Of a stretch of DNA of 64,000 bases, positions 44,045 through 52,162 are shown one piece after another. The first letter of the stretch is position 1, and each line of letters opens with the position of its first letter. The notes under the pieces were generated by a model. It was not told the origin of the DNA. It saw only the letters and a program-made list of their open reading frames with translations, and made no database searches. The translations under genes and the position numbers were made by a program. Location: positions 124,001 to 188,000 of the forward strand of contig JADJTH010000009.1 of assembly GCA_016711325.1 (NCBI GenBank). The letters are read 5' to 3'. The stretch comes from Nigerium sp. (GTDB lineage Bacteria > Actinomycetota > Actinomycetes > Propionibacteriales > Propionibacteriaceae).

Positions 44045-45457
44045 TCACGCACCGATGATGTTCTGGCCGCACACGCGGATGACCTGACCGTCGACGCCCC
44101 CCGAAGCCGGATCGCACAGATAGGCCAGCGTCTCGGCGACGTCGACGGGCTGCCCGCCCTGAGCCAACGAGTTCGTCCGCCGGAAGATCTCGCGCTGCAC
44201 GAACGGGATCGCCGCGGTCATGTCGGTCTCGATGAACCCGGGCGCCACCGCATTGGCGGTGATCGGACGGCCGGCCAGCGCGTCGGCCTCGGCACGCACC
44301 AGCCCCATCACCCCCGCCTTGGACGCCGCGTAGTTCGCCTGGCCCTTGTTCCCCGCCCAGCCCGACGTCGACGCGATGCCGACGATGCGGGCATTCTCGG
44401 CGAGCCCGCCCGCGAGCGCGGCATCGACCAGGGTGGCGTTGATCCGCATCTCGGCGGCGAGGTTCACGTCGAGCACCGACGCCCAGCGTCGTTCGTCGAG
44501 GTTGGCCAGCATGGTGTCGCGGGTGATGCCCGCGTTGTGCACGATCGCCCAGATCTTCGCGTCCGAACCGTGCACCCGGGCCACGTGGGCGGCGATCCGG
44601 GCGCCGGCGTCCGGCACCGTGATGTCGAGTTGCAGCGCCGACCCGCGCAGGCCGTTGGCGACCGCGGCCAGCGACTCCCCCGCGGCGGGCATGTCGACGG
44701 CCACGATCTCGGCGCCGTCGCGCCGGAACGTGCGCGCGATCGCCGCGCCGATCCCTCGCGCGGCGCCGGTGACCACGACGATCCGGCCCTCGAACGGACG
44801 CGCCGACGCGCCGGCCGGTCCGGACGGCGCCGCGCGATCGCCCGGCTTGCGCGGCCTGATGCGCCACGCCTGGCCCGACACGAACGCCGAGCGCCCCTCG
44901 AGGAGGAACGCCAGCGTCGAGCCCACGTCGTCGGCCCCGACACCGCCCGCGAGCCACAGCAGGTTCGCCGTGGCACCGCCGCGCAGCTCCTTGCCGACGG
45001 TGCGCATGAGCCCGTCCATCGCCTGCGCCACCGCCCGCGCCTCGACCCCGTCGACGGTCGCGGCGTCCGTGGCGAGCAGGATCACCCGGCCGGAGTCGGC
45101 CAGGCGCTTCATCACCGGCCGCAGCACCTGGCGCAGCAACTCGAGCTGGGCGACCTCGCGGATGCCCGTCGCGTCGATCACCAACGCCCCCGGGCGCAGC
45201 TCGTAGCGCGGGGGCTGCGGACGCCCGCGTTCGTCGGCGGCCCGGTTCTCGGGCAGGTCGAGCAGCGGTTCGGCCACCGGGAGGCCGAGCGCCGCCAGCG
45301 TCGCGCGCGCGACGCCACCGCCGGGGAGATCGGCCAGCAGCACCGGCCCTTCGGGAAGCACCCGCCCGCGCCGCAGCACCGGCGGCTCGGCCAGGCCGGC
45401 CCTCGCCGCGGCCCTGCGTCCGAGCGGGCTCGTCAGGATCGACTCGAGAGCGCCCAT
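44045..45457 (-). CDS. 3-oxoacyl-[ACP/CoA] reductase with extra N-terminal domain, FabG4-like
   Basis: At 470 aa this is twice the size of ordinary FabG. The C-terminal SDR domain (from about 215) has the nucleotide loop VVVTGAARGIGAAIARTF near 224, VHNAGITRD, and the catalytic NYAASKAGVMGL with Tyr near 375, then VAPGFIETDM. The N-terminal half is a flavodoxin-like, degenerate Rossmann region, as in mycobacterial high-molecular-weight FabG4 (Rv0242c), which prefers NADH and CoA esters. The ATG at 45457 overlaps the thiolase stop (TGATG). An out-of-frame continuation upstream makes an apparent 893-aa frame that is not real. Confidence 0.92.
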   Translation of the reverse strand: MGALESILTSPLGRRAAARAGLAEPPVLRRGRVLPEGPVLLADLPGGGVARATLAALGLPVAEPLLDLPENRAADERGRPQPPRYELRPGALVIDATGIREVAQLELLRQVLRPVMKRLADSGRVILLATDAATVDGVEARAVAQAMDGLMRTVGKELRGGATANLLWLAGGVGADDVGSTLAFLLEGRSAFVSGQAWRIRPRKPGDRAAPSGPAGASARPFEGRIVVVTGAARGIGAAIARTFRRDGAEIVAVDMPAAGESLAAVANGLRGSALQLDITVPDAGARIAAHVARVHGSDAKIWAIVHNAGITRDTMLANLDERRWASVLDVNLAAEMRINATLVDAALAGGLAENARIVGIASTSGWAGNKGQANYAASKAGVMGLVRAEADALAGRPITANAVAPGFIETDMTAAIPFVQREIFRRTNSLAQGGQPVDVAETLAYLCDPASGGVDGQVIRVCGQNIIGA

Positions 45458-46701
45458 CACACCGCCTCCAGGATCGCGGTGACGGCCTGTCCGCCGGCCG
45501 CGCAGATCGAGATCAGGCCCTTCGCGCCCGGACCGCGCGCCGCGAGCATCGTCGCCAGCGAGGCCACGATGCGCCCGCCGGTCGCCGCGAACGGGTGCCC
45601 CGCGGCGAGCGAGCTGCCGTTGACGTTGAGCTTCGCGCGGTCGACGGTGCCGACGCCGTCGGCCTCGAGCGCCGCGATCGTCGCCAGCACCGTGGCCGCG
45701 AACGCCTCGTGGATCTCGATGAAGGCGAAGTCGCCCAGTGCCCACCCGTTGCGCGCCAGCAGCACGGGGATCGCGCGGCGGCCGGCCAGCAGCAGGTCTT
45801 CCTCGCCGGTGGTGTGATCGACGGCCGCCACCTGGGCGTCGACGACGCGCGCGAGCACCGGCCAATTCCGGGCGCGCGCCGTCGACTCCTCGGCCAGCAG
45901 CACGACGGATGCGCCGTCGGTGAGCGCGGTCGAGTTGCCCGCCGTCATCGTGCCCTCGGCGCCCCCGAACACCGGCGTGAGCTTCGCCAGCGCCTCGACG
46001 CTGGTGTCGGGCCGCAGCACCGTGTCGCGGGCCACGCCCAGGTAGGGGGTGACGAGATCGTCGAAGAAGCCCTCGTTCCACGCGCGCGCCAGGTGGTGGT
46101 GGGACGCCGCCGCCAGTTCGTCCTGCGCCTCGCGGGTGATGCCCCAGCGCCGGGTGGTGAGGGCCTGGCTCTCGCCCATGGTCAGCCCGGTTCGGGGCTC
46201 GACCACGCCGGGCGGGACGGGCGCGAGATCGCGCGGGCGCAGTGCCGCGAAGGCTGCGGCGCGCTGCAGCGGTTTGCGTGCGCGGGACGCCGCCAGCAGC
46301 GCCCTGCGCCACCGCTCGCCGACGACGATGGGGGCGTCCGACGCGCTGTCGACGCCGCCCGCGATGCCCACCGCCGCCTGGCCCAGCCGGATCTTGTTCG
46401 CCAGGTAGATGACCGCCTCGAGGCCGGTGCCGCACGCCTGCTGCAGGTCGCACGCCGGGGTGTGCGGGTCGAGCGCCGAGCCGAGCACGGCCTCGCGGGT
46501 GAGGTTGAAGTCGCGCGTGTGTTTCAGGACCGCCCCCGCGACCACCTCGTCCAGCCGCTCCCCCGCCAGCCCGAACCGGGCCACGAGGCCGTCCAGGGCG
46601 GCGGTCAGCAGATCGTGGCCGGACGCCTGCGCGTACGCCCCGCCGGCCTTCACGAACGGCGTCCGGTTGCCGCCGACGATCACGGCCTGGCGTGTGCTCA
46701 T
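45457..46701 (-). CDS. acetyl-CoA acetyltransferase / 3-ketoacyl-CoA thiolase
   Basis: A 414-aa thiolase. The nucleophilic Cys90 lies in DLQQACGTGLEA, followed by GGVDSASDAPIV; the C-terminal catalytic residues are in IEIHEAFAATVLA (His near 331), GSSLAAGHPFAATGGRI (His near 370) and ISICAAGGQ (Cys near 400). The enzyme cleaves 3-ketoacyl-CoA to acetyl-CoA and a shortened acyl-CoA. It is the first gene of the minus-strand operon, facing the divergent TetR gene with 66 bp between, so both promoters share that gap. Its length and layout fit the FadI/FadA2 type, often part of a trifunctional-like system. Confidence 0.94.
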   Translation of the reverse strand: MSTRQAVIVGGNRTPFVKAGGAYAQASGHDLLTAALDGLVARFGLAGERLDEVVAGAVLKHTRDFNLTREAVLGSALDPHTPACDLQQACGTGLEAVIYLANKIRLGQAAVGIAGGVDSASDAPIVVGERWRRALLAASRARKPLQRAAAFAALRPRDLAPVPPGVVEPRTGLTMGESQALTTRRWGITREAQDELAAASHHHLARAWNEGFFDDLVTPYLGVARDTVLRPDTSVEALAKLTPVFGGAEGTMTAGNSTALTDGASVVLLAEESTARARNWPVLARVVDAQVAAVDHTTGEEDLLLAGRRAIPVLLARNGWALGDFAFIEIHEAFAATVLATIAALEADGVGTVDRAKLNVNGSSLAAGHPFAATGGRIVASLATMLAARGPGAKGLISICAAGGQAVTAILEAV

Positions 46702-46720
46702 GGATCCTCCTCGATGTGAA

Positions 46721-46761
46721 CGACACTCACGGTAGCAGATACCCCAAGTGTCGGGTACCCT
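46721..46761. promoter_or_regulatory. divergent promoter/operator region of the beta-oxidation locus
   Basis: CGACACT and AGTGTCG form a 7-bp inverted repeat 19 nt apart. It partly overlaps a shorter dyad, TACCC-N8-GGGTA, and the hexamer TACCCT that ends 6 nt before the tetR start. TetR-family proteins bind such dyads and usually repress both directions until an acyl-CoA ligand binds. Confidence 0.45.
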
Positions 46762-46767
46762 TCATGC

Positions 46768-47502
46768 ATGGAGAGCACGCTCGACGGTCGAGCCAAGCGC
46801 TGGACCCAGCACAACAGGCGACGCAGGCGCGAGCTGGTGGAGGCGACCCTGCGCGCCATTCGCAAGCACGGCCACACCCTCGGCATGGACGAGATCGCCG
46901 CCGAGGCGGGCACGTCCAAGACGGTGATCTACCGCCATTTCGGCGACCGCACCGGCCTGTACGAGGCGGTGGTGGAGTCGGTGCAGACGTTCATCATCGG
47001 CAACGTGACGGCGGCGCTGACCGCCGCGCTCACCCCGGCGGCGCTCGTGCGCGAGCTGGCGGACGCCTACCTGGCCCTCGTCGAGGCCGACGGCGAGATC
47101 TACCGCTTCGTCATCAACCGCCCGGCGGGATCCTCCGACCCCGTGCTGGGCGTCACCAACCGCATCGGCGACGACCTCTCGGCGTCCTTCACCGCGTGGC
47201 TGACCGCCAACGGGCGCGACCCCGCGCCGGCGAGCACGTGGGGCCACGGCATCGTCGGGTTCCTGTGGGCGGTGGCCGACCGTTGGATCGTGACCGACCT
47301 GCGGCGTCCACGCGCCGAGGTGGTCTCGTTCGTCGGCGCGCTGTTCACCCCCGCGTTCGCCACCCAGCTGCAGGCGGGCACGCCCCGCGTCGACCTCGTC
47401 TTTCCGCATCCCGGGGAGGGCGTGCGCCTCGAGCCCTCGCCCGACTTCGCCGCCGTCCTCATCCACCCCGACCGCGCACACGAAGGAGCCTCGCAGCCAT
47501 GA
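46768..47502 (+). CDS. TetR/AcrR family transcriptional regulator
   Basis: The 244-aa protein has an N-terminal helix-turn-helix (about 20-66): RRRRRELVEATLRAIRKHG, then MDEIAAEAGTSKTVIYRHFG and DRTGLYEAVVESV. The C-terminal ligand domain is helical with no specific signature. It is co-transcribed with the acyl-CoA oxidase gene (ATGA overlap) and divergent from the thiolase operon, so it most likely controls both sides in response to an acyl-CoA or fatty acid. The TACCCT hexamer close to the start hints at a leaderless mRNA. The ligand is inferred only from context. Confidence 0.92.
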   Translation: MESTLDGRAKRWTQHNRRRRRELVEATLRAIRKHGHTLGMDEIAAEAGTSKTVIYRHFGDRTGLYEAVVESVQTFIIGNVTAALTAALTPAALVRELADAYLALVEADGEIYRFVINRPAGSSDPVLGVTNRIGDDLSASFTAWLTANGRDPAPASTWGHGIVGFLWAVADRWIVTDLRRPRAEVVSFVGALFTPAFATQLQAGTPRVDLVFPHPGEGVRLEPSPDFAAVLIHPDRAHEGASQP

Positions 47503-49463
47503 CCGTCACCGCTCCCGTCCAATGCCCGGTTCCGCCCGGACGCCGCGTCACGGCCACCGGCGAAGGCCTGCGTCGCGCGCTCGACGGGCCTTTCCACACG
47601 ACCAAGCAGCGCTGGCGCGACGAGGTGAGCGCCGACGACATCCTCCGCGACCCCACCCTCGGCATGGCGGACGCCCGCGAGTGGGCGCTGGACAAGCTCG
47701 TGGCACTCGCCGCGCGGGGGTTCGCCATCGCCGGCTTCCCTGCCGCATGGGGCGGCCGCGGCACCGTCGCCGAATCCGTGGCGCACTTCGAGATGCTCGC
47801 CATGGGCGACCTGAGCCTGACGATCAAGTCCGGCGTCCAGCACGGCCTGTGGGGCGGCGCGCTGGTGAACCTGGGCACGGCCTGGCATCACGCGCGGTTC
47901 CTGCCGGGCACGATCAGCGGCGAGCTGACCGGCTGCTTCGCGATGACCGAGTTGGGGCACGGCTCCGACGTGCAGCACCTCGAGACGACGATCACCTGGC
48001 TTCCCGACACCGGCGAGTACGCGGTCGACTCCCCCACGCCGAGCGCCACGAAGGCCTACATCGGCAACGCGGCCGTCCACGGCAGGTGGGCGGCGGTGTT
48101 CGGCCAGTTGATCGTGGGCGGTGTGCATCACGGGGTCCACGTCGTGATCGTGCGGATCCGCACCGACGACCTGCGGCCGGTGGCCGGCGTCACCCTCGGC
48201 GACCAGGGGCACAAGGGCGGCCTGCTGGGCGTCGACAACGGCACGCTGCGGTTCGACGACGTCCGGGTGCCGCGCACCCACCTGCTGGACCGATTCGGCG
48301 GAGTGACCGCCGAAGGCGTCTACGCGTCGTCGATCCCCTCGGTCGACGCCCGCTTCTTCACGATGCTCGGCACGCTGGTGCGCGGGCGGATCTGCGTCGG
48401 CGGTGCCGCCGCGTCCGCGGCCCGCAAGGCGTTGTCGATCGCCACCCGGTATTCGCTCACCCGCACCCAGTTCCTGATGCCGGGCTCGGGCGCCGAGATC
48501 CCCCTGCTCGATTACCAGGCCCAGCAACGCAAGCTGCTGCCGAACATCGCCAAGGCGTACGCGTACGGCTTCGCGATGAACGAGCTGGCCCTGCAATTGC
48601 AGCGCGTCACGGACGCCGCGGGCGCCGATCCTCAGGCCGGCCGCCAACTCGAGACCCGCGCGGCGGGCATGAAGGCGATGCTCACCCGCTGGGCCAACGA
48701 CACCACCCAGGTCGCGCGCGAGGCGTGCGGCGGCGCCGGCTATCTCAGCGAGAACGCCCTCACACTGCTGCGGCAGGACGTGGACGTGTTCGCGACGTTC
48801 GAGGGCGAGAACACGGTGATGCTGCAACTGGTGGCCAAGGCGCTGCTGCTCAACTACCAGCGCTCCTGGGGCGAGATGGACTTGCGCGGCACCGCGCAGG
48901 CGACCGCGCGCATGCTCGGCAACGACATCCTCGAACGGACGGCGGCCCGCAGCGTCATCGATCGCGTCCTCGCCGCCGCGAGCCGCAAGCCCGAGGCGCA
49001 GCAGCTCACCTCGCGGGCCTGGCACATCCAGATGTTCGAGCACCGCGAGCGGCACACCATCGAGAGTCTCGCCAAGCGCATGCGCTCCGCGGGCAAGCTG
49101 CCCGTCGAGGCGTCCTTCGCCGCGATCAACGCCTGCCAGCAGCACATGCTCGCGGCGGCCCGCGCGCACACCGACCGCGTGGTGCTCGAGGCGTTCATCG
49201 CGGGCATCGACGCCGCCGACGATCCGTACCTCGCGTCGATCCTGTCGAAGGTGTGCGACCTGTACGCGCTGGCGACCATCGAAGAGAACCGCGGCTGGTT
49301 CCTCGAGCACGAGCGGATCGACGGCGCACGCAGCAAGGCCATCACCGAGTCGGTGGATTGCCTGTGCCTCGAACTGAGACCGAAGGCGCTGGCGCTGGTC
49401 GAGGGGCTCGGCGTCGAGGAGTCGTGGCTGAACGCGGCGCTGCTGCGCGCTGACCAGGGCTAA
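47499..49463 (+). CDS. acyl-CoA oxidase/dehydrogenase (FAD)
   Basis: A 654-aa flavoprotein, longer than ordinary acyl-CoA dehydrogenases (about 380 aa) and matching the four-domain acyl-CoA oxidase layout. CFAMTELGHGSDVQHLETT near residue 145 is the FAD-binding loop, NVDN-type VDNGTLRFDDVRVPRTHLLD follows near 245, EACGGAGYLSENALTLLRQD near 410 and TFEGENTVMLQLVAK near 430; the last two form the catalytic and flavin-contact region. It oxidises acyl-CoA to trans-2-enoyl-CoA; a true oxidase passes electrons to O2 giving H2O2, while a dehydrogenase uses ETF. The AAGGAG ribosome-binding site is inside the tetR end. Confidence 0.92.
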   Translation: MTVTAPVQCPVPPGRRVTATGEGLRRALDGPFHTTKQRWRDEVSADDILRDPTLGMADAREWALDKLVALAARGFAIAGFPAAWGGRGTVAESVAHFEMLAMGDLSLTIKSGVQHGLWGGALVNLGTAWHHARFLPGTISGELTGCFAMTELGHGSDVQHLETTITWLPDTGEYAVDSPTPSATKAYIGNAAVHGRWAAVFGQLIVGGVHHGVHVVIVRIRTDDLRPVAGVTLGDQGHKGGLLGVDNGTLRFDDVRVPRTHLLDRFGGVTAEGVYASSIPSVDARFFTMLGTLVRGRICVGGAAASAARKALSIATRYSLTRTQFLMPGSGAEIPLLDYQAQQRKLLPNIAKAYAYGFAMNELALQLQRVTDAAGADPQAGRQLETRAAGMKAMLTRWANDTTQVAREACGGAGYLSENALTLLRQDVDVFATFEGENTVMLQLVAKALLLNYQRSWGEMDLRGTAQATARMLGNDILERTAARSVIDRVLAAASRKPEAQQLTSRAWHIQMFEHRERHTIESLAKRMRSAGKLPVEASFAAINACQQHMLAAARAHTDRVVLEAFIAGIDAADDPYLASILSKVCDLYALATIEENRGWFLEHERIDGARSKAITESVDCLCLELRPKALALVEGLGVEESWLNAALLRADQG

Positions 49464-49466
49464 CGT
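49461..49466 (+). promoter_or_regulatory. candidate -10 element of the NAD(P)HX repair gene
   Basis: TAACGT, overlapping the stop codon of the acyl-CoA oxidase gene, ends 7 nt before the ATG and no ribosome-binding site is visible, so the gene may be leaderless or read through from upstream. Confidence 0.35.
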
Positions 49467-49473
49467 TGCGCCC

Positions 49474-50916
49474 ATGAAGCCGGTTGCGACCGCCCAGCAG
49501 ATCAGGGACGCCGAGCAGGAATGGTTCGCCGCTCACCCGGGCGGCGACCTGATGGGCCGGGCCGCGGACGCCGTCGCGCGGGTCTGCGCCGGCGTCCTCG
49601 CCGGGCGCGCCCACCGCGGCGTGCTGGTGGTGGCCGGCCCGGGCAACAACGCCGGCGACGCTCTCTTCGCCGCGGCCGAGTTGCCAGGCCTGCTCGGCGC
49701 GCGGGTGCCGATCTGGGTGTGGCCGGTGGCCGGGGCAACGCACGACGACGGGCTCGCCGCCGCCCTCGCCTCCGGTGCGACGGTCGTGGACGCCGCGGGC
49801 GCGCTGCTGCTGGCCGACGGGGTCGGCGTCCTGGTCGACGGCATCTCGGGGCTGGGTGGGCGTCCCGGCATCGGCGATGCGGTGTCCGCCGTGGCACGGG
49901 CCGCCACCGGCGCCGGCGTTCCGGTGGTCGCGGTCGACATCCCGAGCGGCCTGGTGGCCGACGAGGTGGCCGCGCATCGCAGCGTCCGGGCATCCCACAC
50001 CGTCACCTTCATCGCGCACAAGCTCGCGCACGTCGCCCAGCCCGCGGCCTCGGCGTGCGGGCAGGTGAGCCTGGTCGACATCGGCGTCACCGTGCCGGCG
50101 TCGGCCGTGCACCAGGTCGAGGACGCCGACTGCGCGGCCTGGTTCCCGTTCCCCGCGCCGGCGTCCGACAAGTACTCCCGCGGCGTCGTCGGCCTCGACA
50201 CCGGCTCCGCCGACTACCCGGGCGCGGCCGTCCTCGGCGCGGCGGGAGCGCTGTGGGCGGGGGCCGGCATGGTGCGGTACGCGGGCCCGCGGCGTCCGGC
50301 CGCGGCGGTGCTGGACGCCCACCCGAGCGTGGTCGTTCCGGTCGATCCGGGCGATCCCGGACGGGTGCAGGCGTGGGTGTGCGGTTCGGGCTGGCCGGAC
50401 GCGGACGCCGATCGCCTGGCCCTGCGCCTGTCCGACGGGGTGCCGGTGGTGGTCGACGCGGGCGCCCTCGACGGGCTCGCCGCGCTCGGCGCCGGCGCGC
50501 TGCCGGCGGGCTCGGTGCTCACCCCGCACGCGGGCGAGCTGGCGCGTTTGCTCGGCGTCACGCGGAGCGAGGTCGAGGCGCGCCCGATCGAGCACGCACG
50601 TCGGGCCGCCGCGGGGCACGGCGCGACGGTGCTGCTCAAAGGCGCCACCCAGTACGCCGCCGCTGAGGACGGCCGCGTGGTGATCGCCCAGCCCGGCACG
50701 CCCTGGACGGCGACGGCCGGGTCGGGCGACGTGCTCGCGGGCGTCCTGGGCGCGCTGCTCGCCGCCGGGCTGGCGGCGCCCGAGGCGTCCGTCGTGGCGG
50801 CGTCCTTGCAGGCGCAGGCCGCGCTGGCGCACGATCACCCGATACCGCCCGAGCGGCTCGCGGAGCGTTTCGGCGCGGTGATCGAACGCTGGAGTCGTAT
50901 CGTGGAGCGAACATGA
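49474..50916 (+). CDS. nnr: bifunctional NAD(P)H-hydrate repair enzyme Nnr
   Basis: The 480-aa fusion joins an epimerase (YjeF_N, about 1-215: VATAQQIRDAEQ, VVAGPGNNAGDALFAA, VVAVDIPSGLVADE) with an ADP-dependent dehydratase of the ribokinase fold (about 225-480: KYSRGVVGLDTGSADYPG, LTPHAGELARLLG, ATAGSGDVLAGVLGALLAAG). Together they turn damaged NADHX and NADPHX back into NAD(P)H. Compared with typical proteins the epimerase region is short, and the usual GGxGGDG-type loop reads GPGNNAGDA. The dehydratase catalytic Asp in GSGDVLAG is present. It overlaps the next gene by 4 bp. Confidence 0.93.
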   Translation: MKPVATAQQIRDAEQEWFAAHPGGDLMGRAADAVARVCAGVLAGRAHRGVLVVAGPGNNAGDALFAAAELPGLLGARVPIWVWPVAGATHDDGLAAALASGATVVDAAGALLLADGVGVLVDGISGLGGRPGIGDAVSAVARAATGAGVPVVAVDIPSGLVADEVAAHRSVRASHTVTFIAHKLAHVAQPAASACGQVSLVDIGVTVPASAVHQVEDADCAAWFPFPAPASDKYSRGVVGLDTGSADYPGAAVLGAAGALWAGAGMVRYAGPRRPAAAVLDAHPSVVVPVDPGDPGRVQAWVCGSGWPDADADRLALRLSDGVPVVVDAGALDGLAALGAGALPAGSVLTPHAGELARLLGVTRSEVEARPIEHARRAAAGHGATVLLKGATQYAAAEDGRVVIAQPGTPWTATAGSGDVLAGVLGALLAAGLAAPEASVVAASLQAQAALAHDHPIPPERLAERFGAVIERWSRIVERT

Positions 50917-52100
50917 ACACCGACATCCTGACCCGTCTCATCCAGGGCATCGACGCCGTCCTCCCCGAGGCCGCGTCGCTGCGGCGCATGATCCACTCCG
51001 ACCCGCACCTGGGCGGCGACGAGGGCGACACCCGCGACACGATCATGGCCGCCTCCGACTGGCTCGACTGGCTGCCGGTTGCCGAGACCGGTGCCTACGC
51101 GCGCTTCGGCCCCGACGGTGCCGCCGTCGGGCTGCGGGCCGAGCTGGACGCCCTACCGATCACCGAGGCGACCGGCGTCGAGTGGGCGTCCCAGCGCCGC
51201 GGGATCATGCACGCCTGCGGCCACGACGTGCACATGGCGGCCCTGTGGGCCGTGATCGCCGCCGCGCGCGATCTCGATCTTCCGGTGGCGATGGTGGCGC
51301 TGCTGCAGCCGCGCGAGGAGGACAACCCGCCCGGTGCGCCCGACGTGGTGGCCTCCGGCGTCCTCGAGGACGCCGAGGTGCGCGGCATGGTCGGCGTCCA
51401 CGTGCAGCCGGCGGTCGAGAAGGGCGTGGTGTCGACGGGCGCGGGCGCGGTGAACGCGGCGTTCGACTCGTTCGAGATCGTCGTGCACGGACGCGGGGGT
51501 CACGGCGCCTACCCGCACGTCGCGGTCGATCCGATCTCGGTGCTGGCGTCGATCGTCACCGCGCTCGGCGAGCTGACGGCCCGCACGGTGAACCCGATCC
51601 AGCCGGCCGTGGTCTCGGTGGGCATGATCCACGGCGGCACCGCGCCGAACGTGTTCGCCGACACGGCCCGCTGCTCCGGCACGATCCGCGCCTTCGAAGA
51701 AGCCGACCGGGCGGCGCTGCACGAGGCCCTCGCCCGCGTCGCCGAGGGCACGGCCATGGCGCGCGGCGCGACGGCCACCACCACCTTCATCCGCGGCGGC
51801 CGCGCCCTCGTCAACGACGCGCGGCTCGTCGCCCGCGCCGATCGGCTGCTCACCGGCATCGGCGTCCCGGTCGCCCCGGTGCCGTTCCGCTCGTGCGGCT
51901 CGGACGACTTCTCCGAGTACAACGAGCTCGTGCCGTCGCTGATGTCGTTCGTCGGCACGGGCACCGTCCGCGGCGCCGGCCTGCATCACGCCCAGTTCCT
52001 GCCACCGAGCGGATCGCTGCGCCTGTCGGCGGTGGCCCTCGCCGCCAACTACTGCGCCGCGGCCCACCTGCTGCAGACCGAGACCGGCCACGACGCCTGA
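50913..52100 (+). CDS. M20 family metallo-amidohydrolase (hippurate hydrolase/AbgB-like)
   Basis: A 395-aa enzyme of the M20D group. The metal site includes MHACGHDVHMAAL near residue 100, and LQPREEDNPPGAPDVVASG near 130, where the family has the catalytic Glu pair. The dimerisation insert has VVHGRGGHGAYPHVAVDPI, and a late His is in GLHHAQFLP near 353. These enzymes hydrolyse N-acyl amino acids, or indole-acetyl or p-aminobenzoyl conjugates. The N-terminal LRRMIHSDPHLGGDE segment corresponds to the family LHxxPELsxxE. The ATGA overlap with nnr suggests an operon, but the substrate cannot be told. Confidence 0.9.
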   Translation: MNTDILTRLIQGIDAVLPEAASLRRMIHSDPHLGGDEGDTRDTIMAASDWLDWLPVAETGAYARFGPDGAAVGLRAELDALPITEATGVEWASQRRGIMHACGHDVHMAALWAVIAAARDLDLPVAMVALLQPREEDNPPGAPDVVASGVLEDAEVRGMVGVHVQPAVEKGVVSTGAGAVNAAFDSFEIVVHGRGGHGAYPHVAVDPISVLASIVTALGELTARTVNPIQPAVVSVGMIHGGTAPNVFADTARCSGTIRAFEEADRAALHEALARVAEGTAMARGATATTTFIRGGRALVNDARLVARADRLLTGIGVPVAPVPFRSCGSDDFSEYNELVPSLMSFVGTGTVRGAGLHHAQFLPPSGSLRLSAVALAANYCAAAHLLQTETGHDA

Positions 52101-52162
52101 CCCCTGCTCACCGGGGCGCGCGGTACGCGATCGGAGCCGAGTGCCGGGCCGGTGTCGTGTCG

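Noticed and set aside
44045..46726. An 893-codon frame suggesting a fusion of thiolase and FabG
   Set aside because: Only its C-terminal half (from 45457) has FabG sequence. The rest reads the thiolase gene out of frame; the true thiolase frame is intact and ends in a TGATG overlap.
46692..49463. A 923-codon frame suggesting that the acyl-CoA oxidase has a long extra N-terminal domain
   Set aside because: The extra part is the tetR gene read in the wrong frame. The ATG at 47499 has an AAGGAG ribosome-binding site and begins the real protein.
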